From assembly GCF_000234805.1 (NCBI RefSeq), contig NC_016645.1, positions 558,001 through 622,000 of the forward strand: a stretch of 64,000 nucleotides of DNA, given 5' to 3'. Under the pieces are notes generated by a model. The model saw only the letters and a program-made list of their open reading frames with translations, was not told the DNA's origin and made no database searches. This document shows, piece by piece, positions 15,219 to 24,830 of this stretch. Positions within the stretch are counted from its first letter, which is position 1. Every line of letters starts with the position of its first letter. The position numbers and the translations under genes were made by a program. The DNA is from Pyrobaculum ferrireducens (lineage in GTDB: Archaea; Thermoproteota; Thermoprotei; Thermoproteales; Thermoproteaceae).

Positions 15219-16883
15219 ATGAAAAAGTGGTTTATCGCCGTGCTGGCGGTGGCGTTGGTTGTAGCCGCGGCGGGGTGGGAGACCTACACGGTTAAGGTGT
15301 CTTCTGTGGAGATCAACGCCCTGGCTGTGGGGCCGGGCGGCGGCGCCGTGTTGCCTATTAGAGTTACCCTGCTCACGCCGGGCGACGGCCGGGCGTATGT
15401 GGCCGGGGTGCCCGAGGCGGGCCAGGGCTTCGGCCCCTCGGCGCAGATTGCGCTGTATGTGGCCTCCCGCCTCTCGGGCGTCCCGTATACAAACTACACG
15501 GCTCTGCTCAGGGTGCTAGCCAGCGACGCCCAGGTCGGGGGGCCCTCGGCTAGTGGCTACATTACTGTGGCTATGTACGCCTTGATGAACGGGTTGCAAC
15601 TTAGGAACGACACGGCGATGACAGGCATTATACTGCCGGACGGCTTGATAGGGCCTGTGGGCGGCGTGTCGCAGAAGGTAAGCGCGGCGGCGGAGAGCGG
15701 GATCAAGACGGCGCTTGTCCCAATAGGCGAGGCCCCCAGCGGCGTGAGGGGGATAAAGGTGGTTGAGATAGGTACGGTGGAGGAGGCCATATACTACTTA
15801 ACCGGTAGGAGGATACCCACGCCGCCGGCGACGGCGGTGGACGACTCCGTATTCAAGGCGATTTCAAGAGACCTATTCAACGCCATCTACAGCTACTACA
15901 ACCAGACGGTTGGCAGGGGCTACGTCGACGCGGCTGTGATTCAGAGTCTGAAGAACAAGGGCTATTACTACGCCGCAGCGTCTCTCATCTACCAAGGCGT
16001 CGTAAACTACTACAAGGACCAGGCGGCCTCCTCCGGCCGGACATACCGCAATTTGTACAACCAGGCCTTGCAGATGGCTAAGGAGGCGGAGGCGGAGCTC
16101 TCCCGTATCCCTCTGACAGTGAACAACATTGACCTCGTCGTGGCTAGCTACACGAGGCTGTACGAGGTCTACTTCCAGGCCAACTCCAGCAGGCCAGATG
16201 CCGGAGTCATGTACGCCCGGGCTGTGACTTTGAAATCTTGGGTCGACGAGGCGAAGGCCATGGCCTACGGCCCGGCTATAAACGAGACGGGCCTCGCGGA
16301 GGTGGCTAGAATGTACCTAGACTACGCCAAGGCCATGTACGCATATCTCGAAACTACCTACGGCGTAACGCTGGGCGACTACGCCACAGCCGTCCAGCTG
16401 GCCGAAGACCTTTACAGGAGGGACCTCTACCTGGCCTCCATGGCCAACTCCATTGAGATCATCGCGGAGACCGCCTCAGCGCTTATGTCTGCGGCTCCCG
16501 ACAAGTACCTAAACGTGGCTAGGGAGAGGGCCCTCACCAACATGGCAAGGGCCGCCGCGTGCGGCTACACCAACACCCTGCCCCTAAGCTACCTCCAATT
16601 CGGCGACTACTACAGCGGGGAGGGCGGCAACCCGCAGAACGCCCTGACGTACTACATCATGGCGTCGATATACTCAACGGCGATGGGAGACGTGTCGTGC
16701 ATGGCGGCTAAGGGAAATGTGACCCTGCCGAGGGTCAACTTCTCCCCGCCGCCGCAGACCCCCGTCAAGACCACGGCTACCACGGCCTCTCCGGCTGTGC
16801 ATGGGGAGGAAAAAGGTCTGTGGTTTGTCTTGATTCTCGCCCTCTTGGCTGCCGTCGCTCTTATCTACGCCTCTAGACGATAA
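15219..16883 (+). CDS. Secreted, membrane-anchored Lon-like (S16) protease
   Basis: 554 residues from ATG 15219. An N-terminal signal segment (KKWFIAVLAVALVVAAA) is followed by a domain of about 190 residues with the S16 serine-lysine dyad: serine in GGPSASGYITVAMYAL and lysine in GGVSQKVSAAAESG. No AAA+ ATPase domain is present. The middle is long, helical and rich in tyrosine and alanine (about residues 220-510), then comes a proline/threonine linker and a C-terminal transmembrane helix (LWFVLILALLAAVALIY). The protease domain thus faces outside the cell. This differs from LonB, whose proteolytic domain is cytoplasmic. Confidence 0.8.
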   Translation: MKKWFIAVLAVALVVAAAGWETYTVKVSSVEINALAVGPGGGAVLPIRVTLLTPGDGRAYVAGVPEAGQGFGPSAQIALYVASRLSGVPYTNYTALLRVLASDAQVGGPSASGYITVAMYALMNGLQLRNDTAMTGIILPDGLIGPVGGVSQKVSAAAESGIKTALVPIGEAPSGVRGIKVVEIGTVEEAIYYLTGRRIPTPPATAVDDSVFKAISRDLFNAIYSYYNQTVGRGYVDAAVIQSLKNKGYYYAAASLIYQGVVNYYKDQAASSGRTYRNLYNQALQMAKEAEAELSRIPLTVNNIDLVVASYTRLYEVYFQANSSRPDAGVMYARAVTLKSWVDEAKAMAYGPAINETGLAEVARMYLDYAKAMYAYLETTYGVTLGDYATAVQLAEDLYRRDLYLASMANSIEIIAETASALMSAAPDKYLNVARERALTNMARAAACGYTNTLPLSYLQFGDYYSGEGGNPQNALTYYIMASIYSTAMGDVSCMAAKGNVTLPRVNFSPPPQTPVKTTATTASPAVHGEEKGLWFVLILALLAAVALIYASRR

Positions 16884-17175
16884 CTACGTCGCGTTTATAA
16901 CCGGCGGCTTTTTTACCCCTCTTTTTGCCAGACCTCTTCCCGGGCAGAAGGGCGGCGGTGAAGAAGGCGATGGGCACTAGGTACTCCCAGTAGGGGGCGT
17001 ACATGTAGAGGGCGGCCACGAGACGCTCGGCCACGTCGCCGTTTACAAGGAGGGCGGGTATCGATACTAGGAACAGGCCGGCGACGGCCAGCCCGGTCAG
17101 TATGCGGTCTCTCACCCTTCTCAGGGCGAGCGCGGTGAGCACAGCAATGGCTGTCAGGGCGATTAGCCCGAACAT
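16873..17175 (-). CDS. Small membrane protein with three helices and basic tail
   Basis: 100 residues. Hydrophobic segments at about residues 2-18, 26-44 and 56-78, then a basic C-terminus (GKRSGKKRGKKAAGYKRD). No family recognised. ATG 17175 lies about 25 bases after a TATA-like AAATAAAACC on the minus strand near 17195-17205. The 3' end overlaps the Lon-like gene by 11 bases in convergent orientation. Confidence 0.55.
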   Translation of the reverse strand: MFGLIALTAIAVLTALALRRVRDRILTGLAVAGLFLVSIPALLVNGDVAERLVAALYMYAPYWEYLVPIAFFTAALLPGKRSGKKRGKKAAGYKRDVVIV

Positions 17176-17288
17176 GGGCGGGGCCTAACACGGCGGTTTT
17201 ATTTCTAGCGGTTATTATGCGGCCTGTCTTTATAACCGCGGCGCGGCGGGCCTCGGCGGGGGAGCTGGGCGGGGGGCGGCGGTGTATT

Positions 17289-17297
17289 GTTTAAATA
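17289..17297 (+). promoter_or_regulatory. TATA box deciding the start of the gene at 17318
   Basis: GTTTAAATA is centred about 25 bases before GTG 17318. It lies inside a longer open frame starting at GTG 17282, so that upstream start cannot be used from this promoter. Confidence 0.45.
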
Positions 17298-17317
17298 GTG
17301 TTGATATAGATACCGCC

Positions 17318-17839
17318 GTGTGGTTCCTACCGCTTTCTAGAAACGAGGCTGTGGAGGCGATTAAAAAGGCCTACGCAGTGGCGCAGGAGTACGCGAGGAA
17401 GATAGGGGGCAGGCTTGAGGTGATCCAGCCGAGGCATATATACGGCGAGGCGGCGGATAAATTCGGCTACTCGCTTCAGCTGGGCCGCATAACGGTGAAC
17501 CTCCCCCCGGCGGCGGTGCTCGTCGTCTGGGGGTTTTACAACGCCGACGAGTACCTGGACTTTGTCAGGTTTATACAAGATGGGCGGGTGTACGAGTGGT
17601 TTGTGGAGCCTATCGCCTACTACCCAGAGAGGGTGGGGGTGTGGGCCGAGGAGCCTCTAGTATTTAGAAACGTCCTCTACATCGATGTCCACACGACGTC
17701 GGGGGAGGAGAGGGATCGCACGTACGGATGGCCGCTGGGGTACTACATATCCCCCCTCCAGCCGCCGCCTGAGGTAAAGCCCCCGAGGAGGCCGAGGGGC
17801 GGGGGACCTCCTAGGAGGGAGGGCGGGGGCAGGTCTTGA
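17318..17839 (+). CDS. Unknown protein encoded with a serine recombinase
   Basis: 173 residues from GTG 17318. The body is mixed alpha/beta with many aromatic residues (VVWGFYNADEYLDFVRFI, YEWFVEPIAYYPERVGVW); the end is a low-complexity proline/arginine/glycine tail (KPPRRPRGGGPPRREGG), which could bind nucleic acid. No family recognised. Its stop overlaps the recombinase start by 4 bases, so the two are probably co-translated and may act together, for example as recombinase accessory factor; this is inference. Confidence 0.55.
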   Translation: MWFLPLSRNEAVEAIKKAYAVAQEYARKIGGRLEVIQPRHIYGEAADKFGYSLQLGRITVNLPPAAVLVVWGFYNADEYLDFVRFIQDGRVYEWFVEPIAYYPERVGVWAEEPLVFRNVLYIDVHTTSGEERDRTYGWPLGYYISPLQPPPEVKPPRRPRGGGPPRREGGGRS

Positions 17840-18594
17840 TCCCCGCGGTCACCTACATAAGAGTATCCACCGAGGAGCAGGACCCGGAGAACCAGCGGCT
17901 TTTTCTCGAGAGGTGGGCCGGGGAGAGGGGCATCCACATAGTGAAGCACTACGTAGATGTGGGGGTGTCCGGCGCCACGGAGCCCTGGGGAAGGCCGGCG
18001 TTTAGAGAGATGGCCGCCGAGGTGGAGAAACTCGAGCCGAGGCCTAAGGTGCTCCTCGTATACGAGATATCTAGGCTGGTGCGCTCCTTCCAGGAGCTCT
18101 TCACCCTCCTAGACGTGGTGGAGAACAAGCTGGGGCTGGTGGTGGTGTCGGCCTCCGAGAGGGAGCAGGCTCTGCAGAGCCTCGACGGGGTGTACCGCCA
18201 GTTTCTAAGGGCGGTCCTCGCCTTCGTGGCGACTATGGAGAGGGAGTTTATCAGGCAGAGGACCAAGACGGCGCTTGAGCGGGCTAGGATACGCGGCAGG
18301 ATTTGGAACGTGGCGGAGAGGAGAGGCGACATTGCGCAAGCCGTCGTGGATATGTACCTCTCCGGCGCCTCGCTGAGGGAGACGGCGCGCGCCTTCGGCC
18401 TCTCGCTGTACGAAGTGAGGAGGATACTCTCAGCCGCCGGCGTCTACCGCCCGGGGCCCTACACATGCCCCCGCTGCTTCTCCCGACTAAAGGTCGTCGA
18501 GAGGACCGCAAAAGTGGCAAACGGCAGGTACACAGTGGTGGAGAGGCTCTACTGCCCAAACTGCGGCTACGAAGAGTCGAGAGAGGGGAGTTAG
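17836..18594 (+). CDS. Serine recombinase (resolvase family) with C-terminal zinc ribbon
   Basis: 252 residues. The N-terminal catalytic domain has the nucleophile in YIRVSTEEQDPENQ (serine about residue 10), the R-rich VYEISRLVRS block (about 75-84) and the long E helix ending in EREFIRQRTKTALERAR. A helix-turn-helix follows (GASLRETARAFGLSLYEVRRIL, split here at residues about 177-198). The last 45 residues hold two cysteine pairs, CPRC and CPNCGY, a zinc ribbon not usual in small resolvases. No inverted terminal repeats are seen nearby, so I do not call an insertion sequence. Confidence 0.85.
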   Translation: MIPAVTYIRVSTEEQDPENQRLFLERWAGERGIHIVKHYVDVGVSGATEPWGRPAFREMAAEVEKLEPRPKVLLVYEISRLVRSFQELFTLLDVVENKLGLVVVSASEREQALQSLDGVYRQFLRAVLAFVATMEREFIRQRTKTALERARIRGRIWNVAERRGDIAQAVVDMYLSGASLRETARAFGLSLYEVRRILSAAGVYRPGPYTCPRCFSRLKVVERTAKVANGRYTVVERLYCPNCGYEESREGS

Positions 18595-18673
18595 ATGAAG
18601 TATATTACTGTAGCTGAAAGGCGAGGTGAAAAAATAAAAGGGTATAGATTTGTGGGTATATGTAGGTAGAATA

Positions 18674-20125
18674 ATGAAGTTGGTAAAAGGTTTGAGATGG
18701 GTATTATTAACAGCGGTGGTTACGGCGGGGGTTATGTTTCTGTGGGTAGGGTGGCCCGAGGTAATTCAGTACCCGTCGGGATATACAATAACTTACAACA
18801 GGGGTATTGGGCAGGAAGTGACTCTTGAGGTGGTGAACGATACTGGGCACCCGGTGCACTTCTGTGCATCGATATTTGGCTGGTACCCCAACGGCTCTGT
18901 AGTGAAGCTAGACGACGTCTGCGCAAGAGGGGTGGGCAAGATTAAAACTGACGCCGTAAGGAAATACGCCGAGCAGTGGAAGGACTTGGATGGAGAGATC
19001 GGGGTATTTGTCATACTTACATATATAAACGGCACAGACTCGAAAGGCAACTATACATTTGACAACGCAGTGAAGGGTTTCACAATACGGCCAAAACGTG
19101 TAGTAGCTGGTGAAAACATAAAGGCTACAATAAAAGTAAAGGCAAAGCCTCCCAAGGAGAAAAGCGTGTCACGAGCCTCGGCGGCGATCCTACAGTGGCC
19201 ACCTAAGTCGGTACCTACTGGTGAACAGTGCTTTCCCGCGGTGGGGGATCCGAACCCAGTGACTACTTGTTACAACTGGGCACTAGAGACTACGTATGTA
19301 AGCGCCACAAACACGCCAGTACCCGTGGTAGTTGCTAGAGTCAGCTCCTCAGACGCATACAACTTACACACCGTAAGAGTGGCACTATTTTTAGCCGCGT
19401 CAAGCCAATACGCGGTATCGTTCTCTGGCGGCTCCATGCTAACTACAAAAAATGCAGACGGCTCGGAGGTGACAACTGGGTTCTCAGCCGACATTGTGAC
19501 TTTAGCGGTTACAAGTGATCTATACTTAGACGATTACTACTCTTATACACCCTACCAGTTAGGTCCCAGGATTATAGCTATTGGTTTTTATGGCGACTAT
19601 GCAGTAGTCCGCTACAGGAAACAAGCATGTACATATACATGCGTGTATTTAAACGACTACGCCTATATGTACCTTGTTAGACCGAGGATCCCCATTACGG
19701 TATACAAAGACATGCAACCACTAGACGGAAACCTTGGCAACGTCTTCAGCATGGTGAGTAGCAACTGGGCTGGCAAGACGATATACGGCGCTAGCGATGT
19801 ATCTATCAGCGCTACTAGTGTTGTGGGCAACAGCGGGGGTATCAGCTTGTTGTCTATGTCTGTTCCCTTGTTGTCAAGGCCTAACATACCGCTGAGCGCA
19901 GTTTTTAGCCTCGCCGCGAGTCTTGGCTCACAAAGTTTCTCAGCGGCGAGGGGAGAGGTTTATGCCACTCTGCAGACAAATGACCCGCGTGTTACGATCT
20001 ACGCGGTATACTACAGGCCAAACCCATTGTATGAGTTCAATAATCAGTACTACCCCTTGCCGTCGCTTTTTGTAGATGTTAAGACGTATAAAACGTCGGG
20101 GCTGGGGGAGGAGCCGGAGGGTTAG
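18674..20125 (+). CDS. Large surface or secreted protein, AT-rich
   Basis: 483 residues from ATG 18674. The N-terminus is a signal anchor (LRWVLLTAVVTAGVMFLWVG). The rest is beta-rich with many S, T, Y and V residues and several N-glycosylation sequons (NDT, NGS, NGT, NYT), as expected of an exported archaeal protein. No domain recognised. Codon use is clearly more AT-rich than that of neighbours (many AAA, TTA, ATA), suggesting acquisition from elsewhere or relaxed selection. TATA-like AAAAATAAAAG at 18629-18640 supports the start region. Confidence 0.65.
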   Translation: MKLVKGLRWVLLTAVVTAGVMFLWVGWPEVIQYPSGYTITYNRGIGQEVTLEVVNDTGHPVHFCASIFGWYPNGSVVKLDDVCARGVGKIKTDAVRKYAEQWKDLDGEIGVFVILTYINGTDSKGNYTFDNAVKGFTIRPKRVVAGENIKATIKVKAKPPKEKSVSRASAAILQWPPKSVPTGEQCFPAVGDPNPVTTCYNWALETTYVSATNTPVPVVVARVSSSDAYNLHTVRVALFLAASSQYAVSFSGGSMLTTKNADGSEVTTGFSADIVTLAVTSDLYLDDYYSYTPYQLGPRIIAIGFYGDYAVVRYRKQACTYTCVYLNDYAYMYLVRPRIPITVYKDMQPLDGNLGNVFSMVSSNWAGKTIYGASDVSISATSVVGNSGGISLLSMSVPLLSRPNIPLSAVFSLAASLGSQSFSAARGEVYATLQTNDPRVTIYAVYYRPNPLYEFNNQYYPLPSLFVDVKTYKTSGLGEEPEG

Positions 20126-20158
20126 TCAGTTCTTAAAGGATTCTTCACTTCTCCGCGA

Positions 20159-20175
20159 GGTGAAGCTTCTTCACC
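20159..20175 (+). terminator. Hairpin followed by T-rich sequence
   Basis: GGTGAAG, loop CTT, CTTCACC, then TTTCTCC. It lies 34 bases after the surface-protein stop. A second arm CTTCAC at 20153 can pair alternatively. Fits a terminator, or a signal on either strand between two convergent genes. Confidence 0.4.
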
Positions 20176-20204
20176 TTTCTCCTACTGGCTCCCCGTTTAT
20201 ATAC

Positions 20205-20750
20205 TTAACATATCTTGTCGATGTATTTAGATATGTCGTGTCCCCTCTTCTTGAATTCTCTTAGGTCTTCGTAGCGGCTCCATGGGTAGGATATCCAGAC
20301 CCACTCTTCTACCTTCTCTGCGTAGTAGTCGGGGGTGAATCTGCTGGTGGTTTTTAGGTGGAGGACGGCGGTCTTCACCTCGGCGGCGCCTATGAGGTCT
20401 AGGAGGTTTTTTGCGAGCATGAGGGTGTGTCCTGTGTCGGCTACTTCGTCGGCTATGAGGACTCTCCTGTCGCGGATCACGCCGGGCTCGATGCTGTGGT
20501 AGAGGAGGGGCCTCTCGGCGCGTCTCTGGGCCAGCCCCCAGTACTTCACGCCCATGGAGATGACGTCGTCTACCCCCAGGACGTCGCTGATTATCCTAGC
20601 CGGCACCAGCCCGCCGCGGGAGATGGCGATTATAACCTCGGGCCGGTAGCCGCTCTCCTCTATCCTCCTCGCCAGGGCCTCGCTGAGCGCTATCCCCTCG
20701 GCCCACGTAATGAAGCGCACCTTGACGCCGCCTATCTCCACTATTGCCAT
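20205..20750 (-). CDS. Phosphoribosyltransferase (purine salvage type)
   Basis: 181 residues, type I PRTase fold. The PRPP-binding loop is VLIADEVADTGHTL (about residues 97-110), and IAISRGGLVPARIISD carries the catalytic-loop arginine-glycine-glycine region. Closest in style to archaeal xanthine/hypoxanthine phosphoribosyltransferases. ATG 20750 follows a TATA element (GTTTTATACAC) near 20768-20779 on the minus strand. Exact base specificity cannot be read. Confidence 0.85.
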   Translation of the reverse strand: MAIVEIGGVKVRFITWAEGIALSEALARRIEESGYRPEVIIAISRGGLVPARIISDVLGVDDVISMGVKYWGLAQRRAERPLLYHSIEPGVIRDRRVLIADEVADTGHTLMLAKNLLDLIGAAEVKTAVLHLKTTSRFTPDYYAEKVEEWVWISYPWSRYEDLREFKKRGHDISKYIDKIC

Positions 20751-20870
20751 GGTGCTTGGGTGGGGGGTGTATAAAACATTTGTCAGCGCCCGCCACTGCT
20801 GGGCAGGCTCTCGCCACCCGTCAGCGTGGGTTCAACTCTTCACCGTGTCTACCCCGGCGGATGTATTTAA

Positions 20871-22875
<2,005 letters not shown>

Positions 22876-22894
22876 GAGTTGTAATAGTTGCTCA

Positions 22895-22905
22895 AGATTT
22901 ATAAC
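22895..22905. promoter_or_regulatory. Shared divergent promoter of nuoA and the DMT transporter
   Basis: GATTTATAACT can be read as a TATA element on both strands. It lies about 25 bases before nuoA on the minus strand and about 20 bases before the GTG codons at 22917/22923 on the plus strand. Confidence 0.4.
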
Positions 22906-22916
22906 TGTTGTTTTGA

Positions 22917-23693
22917 GTGGGCGTGCTGGCTCTGGCGTTTTCTGTAATTTCCGCAGTGGCCTATGGCGTGGCGCCATTGATCTACCGCCCGGCTCTGCAG
23001 TGCACATCTCAGTACAGGGCAGTGGGCCTCTTCTCTCTGTATTCAATTGTGCTTGGTTTCCTACTTCCGTGGAGGGGCTTTGACCCTCGTGGGGTCTTGT
23101 CGGCGGTGTCGGCCGCCTTGCTGGGGGGCGTCGTCGGTAGCTGGCTGTACGTAACCTCGGTGAAGGCCGGCGGGGCGGCTGTTGGCAATATAAGCAGTTC
23201 GCTGTACATTGTCTTGTTGCCGCTGGTTGCTGGTCACTATCGTCTGTTGCCCGCGGCGTTGCTGGTGCTTCTGGGGCTCGTGGTGGCGTCTGCGCACAGC
23301 TCTGGAGCACGGCGAGGTGGGGCCTACGGCGTCGCGGCCGCTGTGGCGTGGACCGCCTCCATTAGCCTCTACGCCTCGGCCGTGGATCTGCTGGGCCCGG
23401 GCGGGGCATTGCTGACGCGGGGAGTTGTTGTGTTCTTCGCCACTCTGTTGCTGGGGGCGGGCGGGGGCGTCTGCCGGGTGGGGCGTCTGATTCTCGGGGG
23501 GTTTGTGGACACGTTCGTAGGCTTCGGCGCCTACACCCTCGCGGTGTCTATAGGGGACTACGTCACGGTGTCTTTAGTCACATCTTCTTACCCGCTCATC
23601 ACGGCGCTTTTCGAGAGGCCTTTTATGTGGAGGAGGGCGGCGGGCGCCTCTATTGCCGTCCTCGGCCTGGCTTTAGTTGCCCTAATAGGATAA
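22917..23693 (+). CDS. DMT/EamA-family membrane transporter
   Basis: About 258 residues, roughly ten hydrophobic segments arranged as two repeats of five, the EamA pattern. Conserved-looking spots are the start LALAFSVISAVAYGVAPL and the fourth-helix region GNISSSLYIVLLPLV. Substrate unknown. Starts at GTG 22917, or GTG 22923 if the shared TATA element at 22895-22905 sets the transcript start. Followed after 22 bases by surE, which has its own TATA-like GATAAAAACC. Confidence 0.78.
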   Translation: MGVLALAFSVISAVAYGVAPLIYRPALQCTSQYRAVGLFSLYSIVLGFLLPWRGFDPRGVLSAVSAALLGGVVGSWLYVTSVKAGGAAVGNISSSLYIVLLPLVAGHYRLLPAALLVLLGLVVASAHSSGARRGGAYGVAAAVAWTASISLYASAVDLLGPGGALLTRGVVVFFATLLLGAGGGVCRVGRLILGGFVDTFVGFGAYTLAVSIGDYVTVSLVTSSYPLITALFERPFMWRRAAGASIAVLGLALVALIG

Positions 23694-23715
23694 AAACCCG
23701 CCTAATGCGCCTCTT

Positions 23716-24465
23716 GTGAAGATAGTAGTGACTAACGACGACGGCCCTCATACGCCTCTTCTGGAGCCGCTTGTGGAGGTGCTCGAGTCGCGGGGCCACG
23801 AGGTGGTCGTCGTAGTCCCGGAGAGGCCGAGGTCCGCCGCGGGACTGGCGAGGACCTACCACAAGCCCCTGAGGGTGAGGAGGATTGGGCGGTTCTACGT
23901 GGTGAACGGCTTCCCCGCCGACGCCGTGTTTATGGCCTTGAAGCTGGTTGCGCCAGACGCCGACATGGTGCTCTCCGGCGTCAACGTGGGGGAGAACATC
24001 GGCATTGAGGCCACCTATGGAAGCGGCACTGTGGGGGCGGCTGTGCAGGCAGGCGCGCTGGGGGTGCCCTCAATCGCCGTCTCTATGGAGGTTGGCGGCG
24101 ACGTGGAGTTTATGAAGAGGGTGGTGGGGGGAGCCGTCGAGTCGTTGCGAGCGGGCTTAGACGGGGCGCTGGCGGCCAGCGTCAACATACCTCGGGAGTG
24201 GGGAGGGGGTGTCTACTGCGTGAGGAGGCTCGCCAGATCGGTCTACAGTGAGAGGCTGTACGAAGGCGTGGATCCAAGGGGCGAGAGGTTTTACTGGAGG
24301 TGGGGGCCTAGGAGGGAGAGCTTCGAGCGGGATACAGACGCGTACTACTTCTACGAGATGCGTGGAATAACTGTGCTGGGTGTCTCCGACTCGGGGATAG
24401 TGAACGTCGGGGGGTTCGGCAGAGAAATAGGGGTGAGAATCGGGGCAAAGCAAATAAACTGCTGA
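23716..24465 (+). CDS. surE: 5'/3'-nucleotidase SurE
   Basis: 249 residues. Metal-binding N-terminus VVTNDDGPHTP, then PERPRSAAG, GFPADAVFMAL and SGVNVGENIG, all SurE motifs. The enzyme removes phosphate from nucleoside monophosphates or short polyphosphates. Start GTG 23716 is about 23 bases after TATA-like GGATAAAAAC (23688-23697). The next, unknown, gene starts 13 bases downstream. Confidence 0.93.
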   Translation: MKIVVTNDDGPHTPLLEPLVEVLESRGHEVVVVVPERPRSAAGLARTYHKPLRVRRIGRFYVVNGFPADAVFMALKLVAPDADMVLSGVNVGENIGIEATYGSGTVGAAVQAGALGVPSIAVSMEVGGDVEFMKRVVGGAVESLRAGLDGALAASVNIPREWGGGVYCVRRLARSVYSERLYEGVDPRGERFYWRWGPRRESFERDTDAYYFYEMRGITVLGVSDSGIVNVGGFGREIGVRIGAKQINC

Positions 24466-24477
24466 CATGGGGGAGCC

Positions 24478-24816
24478 ATGGACGTGGTTAAGACTCTGAG
24501 GTACAGATTTGTGCGGTACTGTGTCAACAAGGCGTACGCAGATTTGGACCTCGGCGGAGTCCCCGCCGAGGTTGTCAACGTGCTGGACGACGTTGTGAGC
24601 CAGATAAGAGACTTGGAGAGGCACATCACCTCCGTGGACTCCGCCGTGAGGGTAATGCGGGTGGACCTCCCCGAGAAGTTGAAGATGTTGAAAGAACGTG
24701 ACCCAGCCCTGGCGGAGGCTTTTGTGAAGAATATGGTGAAGTACTGCCTAGAGCTAGAGGAGATTTCAAACTCCAGGTTTAGGGAGTACCTCGAGGAGTT
24801 GTTAAGCGGGTTTTAA
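24478..24816 (+). CDS. Small helical protein of unknown function
   Basis: 112 residues, mostly helical and charged (for example NVLDDVVSQIRDLERHITS, with a possible short coiled coil at residues 35-60). No family recognised. Its ATG lies 13 bases behind surE and the next gene (XPD-like helicase) starts 15 bases downstream, so it is part of a co-directional group. Confidence 0.55.
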   Translation: MDVVKTLRYRFVRYCVNKAYADLDLGGVPAEVVNVLDDVVSQIRDLERHITSVDSAVRVMRVDLPEKLKMLKERDPALAEAFVKNMVKYCLELEEISNSRFREYLEELLSGF

Positions 24817-24830
24817 AGCCCCGCTATTTA

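Noticed and set aside
17836-18594. IS607-type insertion sequence
   Set aside because: No tnpB gene follows the serine recombinase and no element ends are seen; the upstream partner is unrelated to transposons.
22876-23310. Long minus-strand extension upstream of nuoA
   Set aside because: The extension has no protein-like character, overlaps the transporter gene and lies before the nuoA TATA element.
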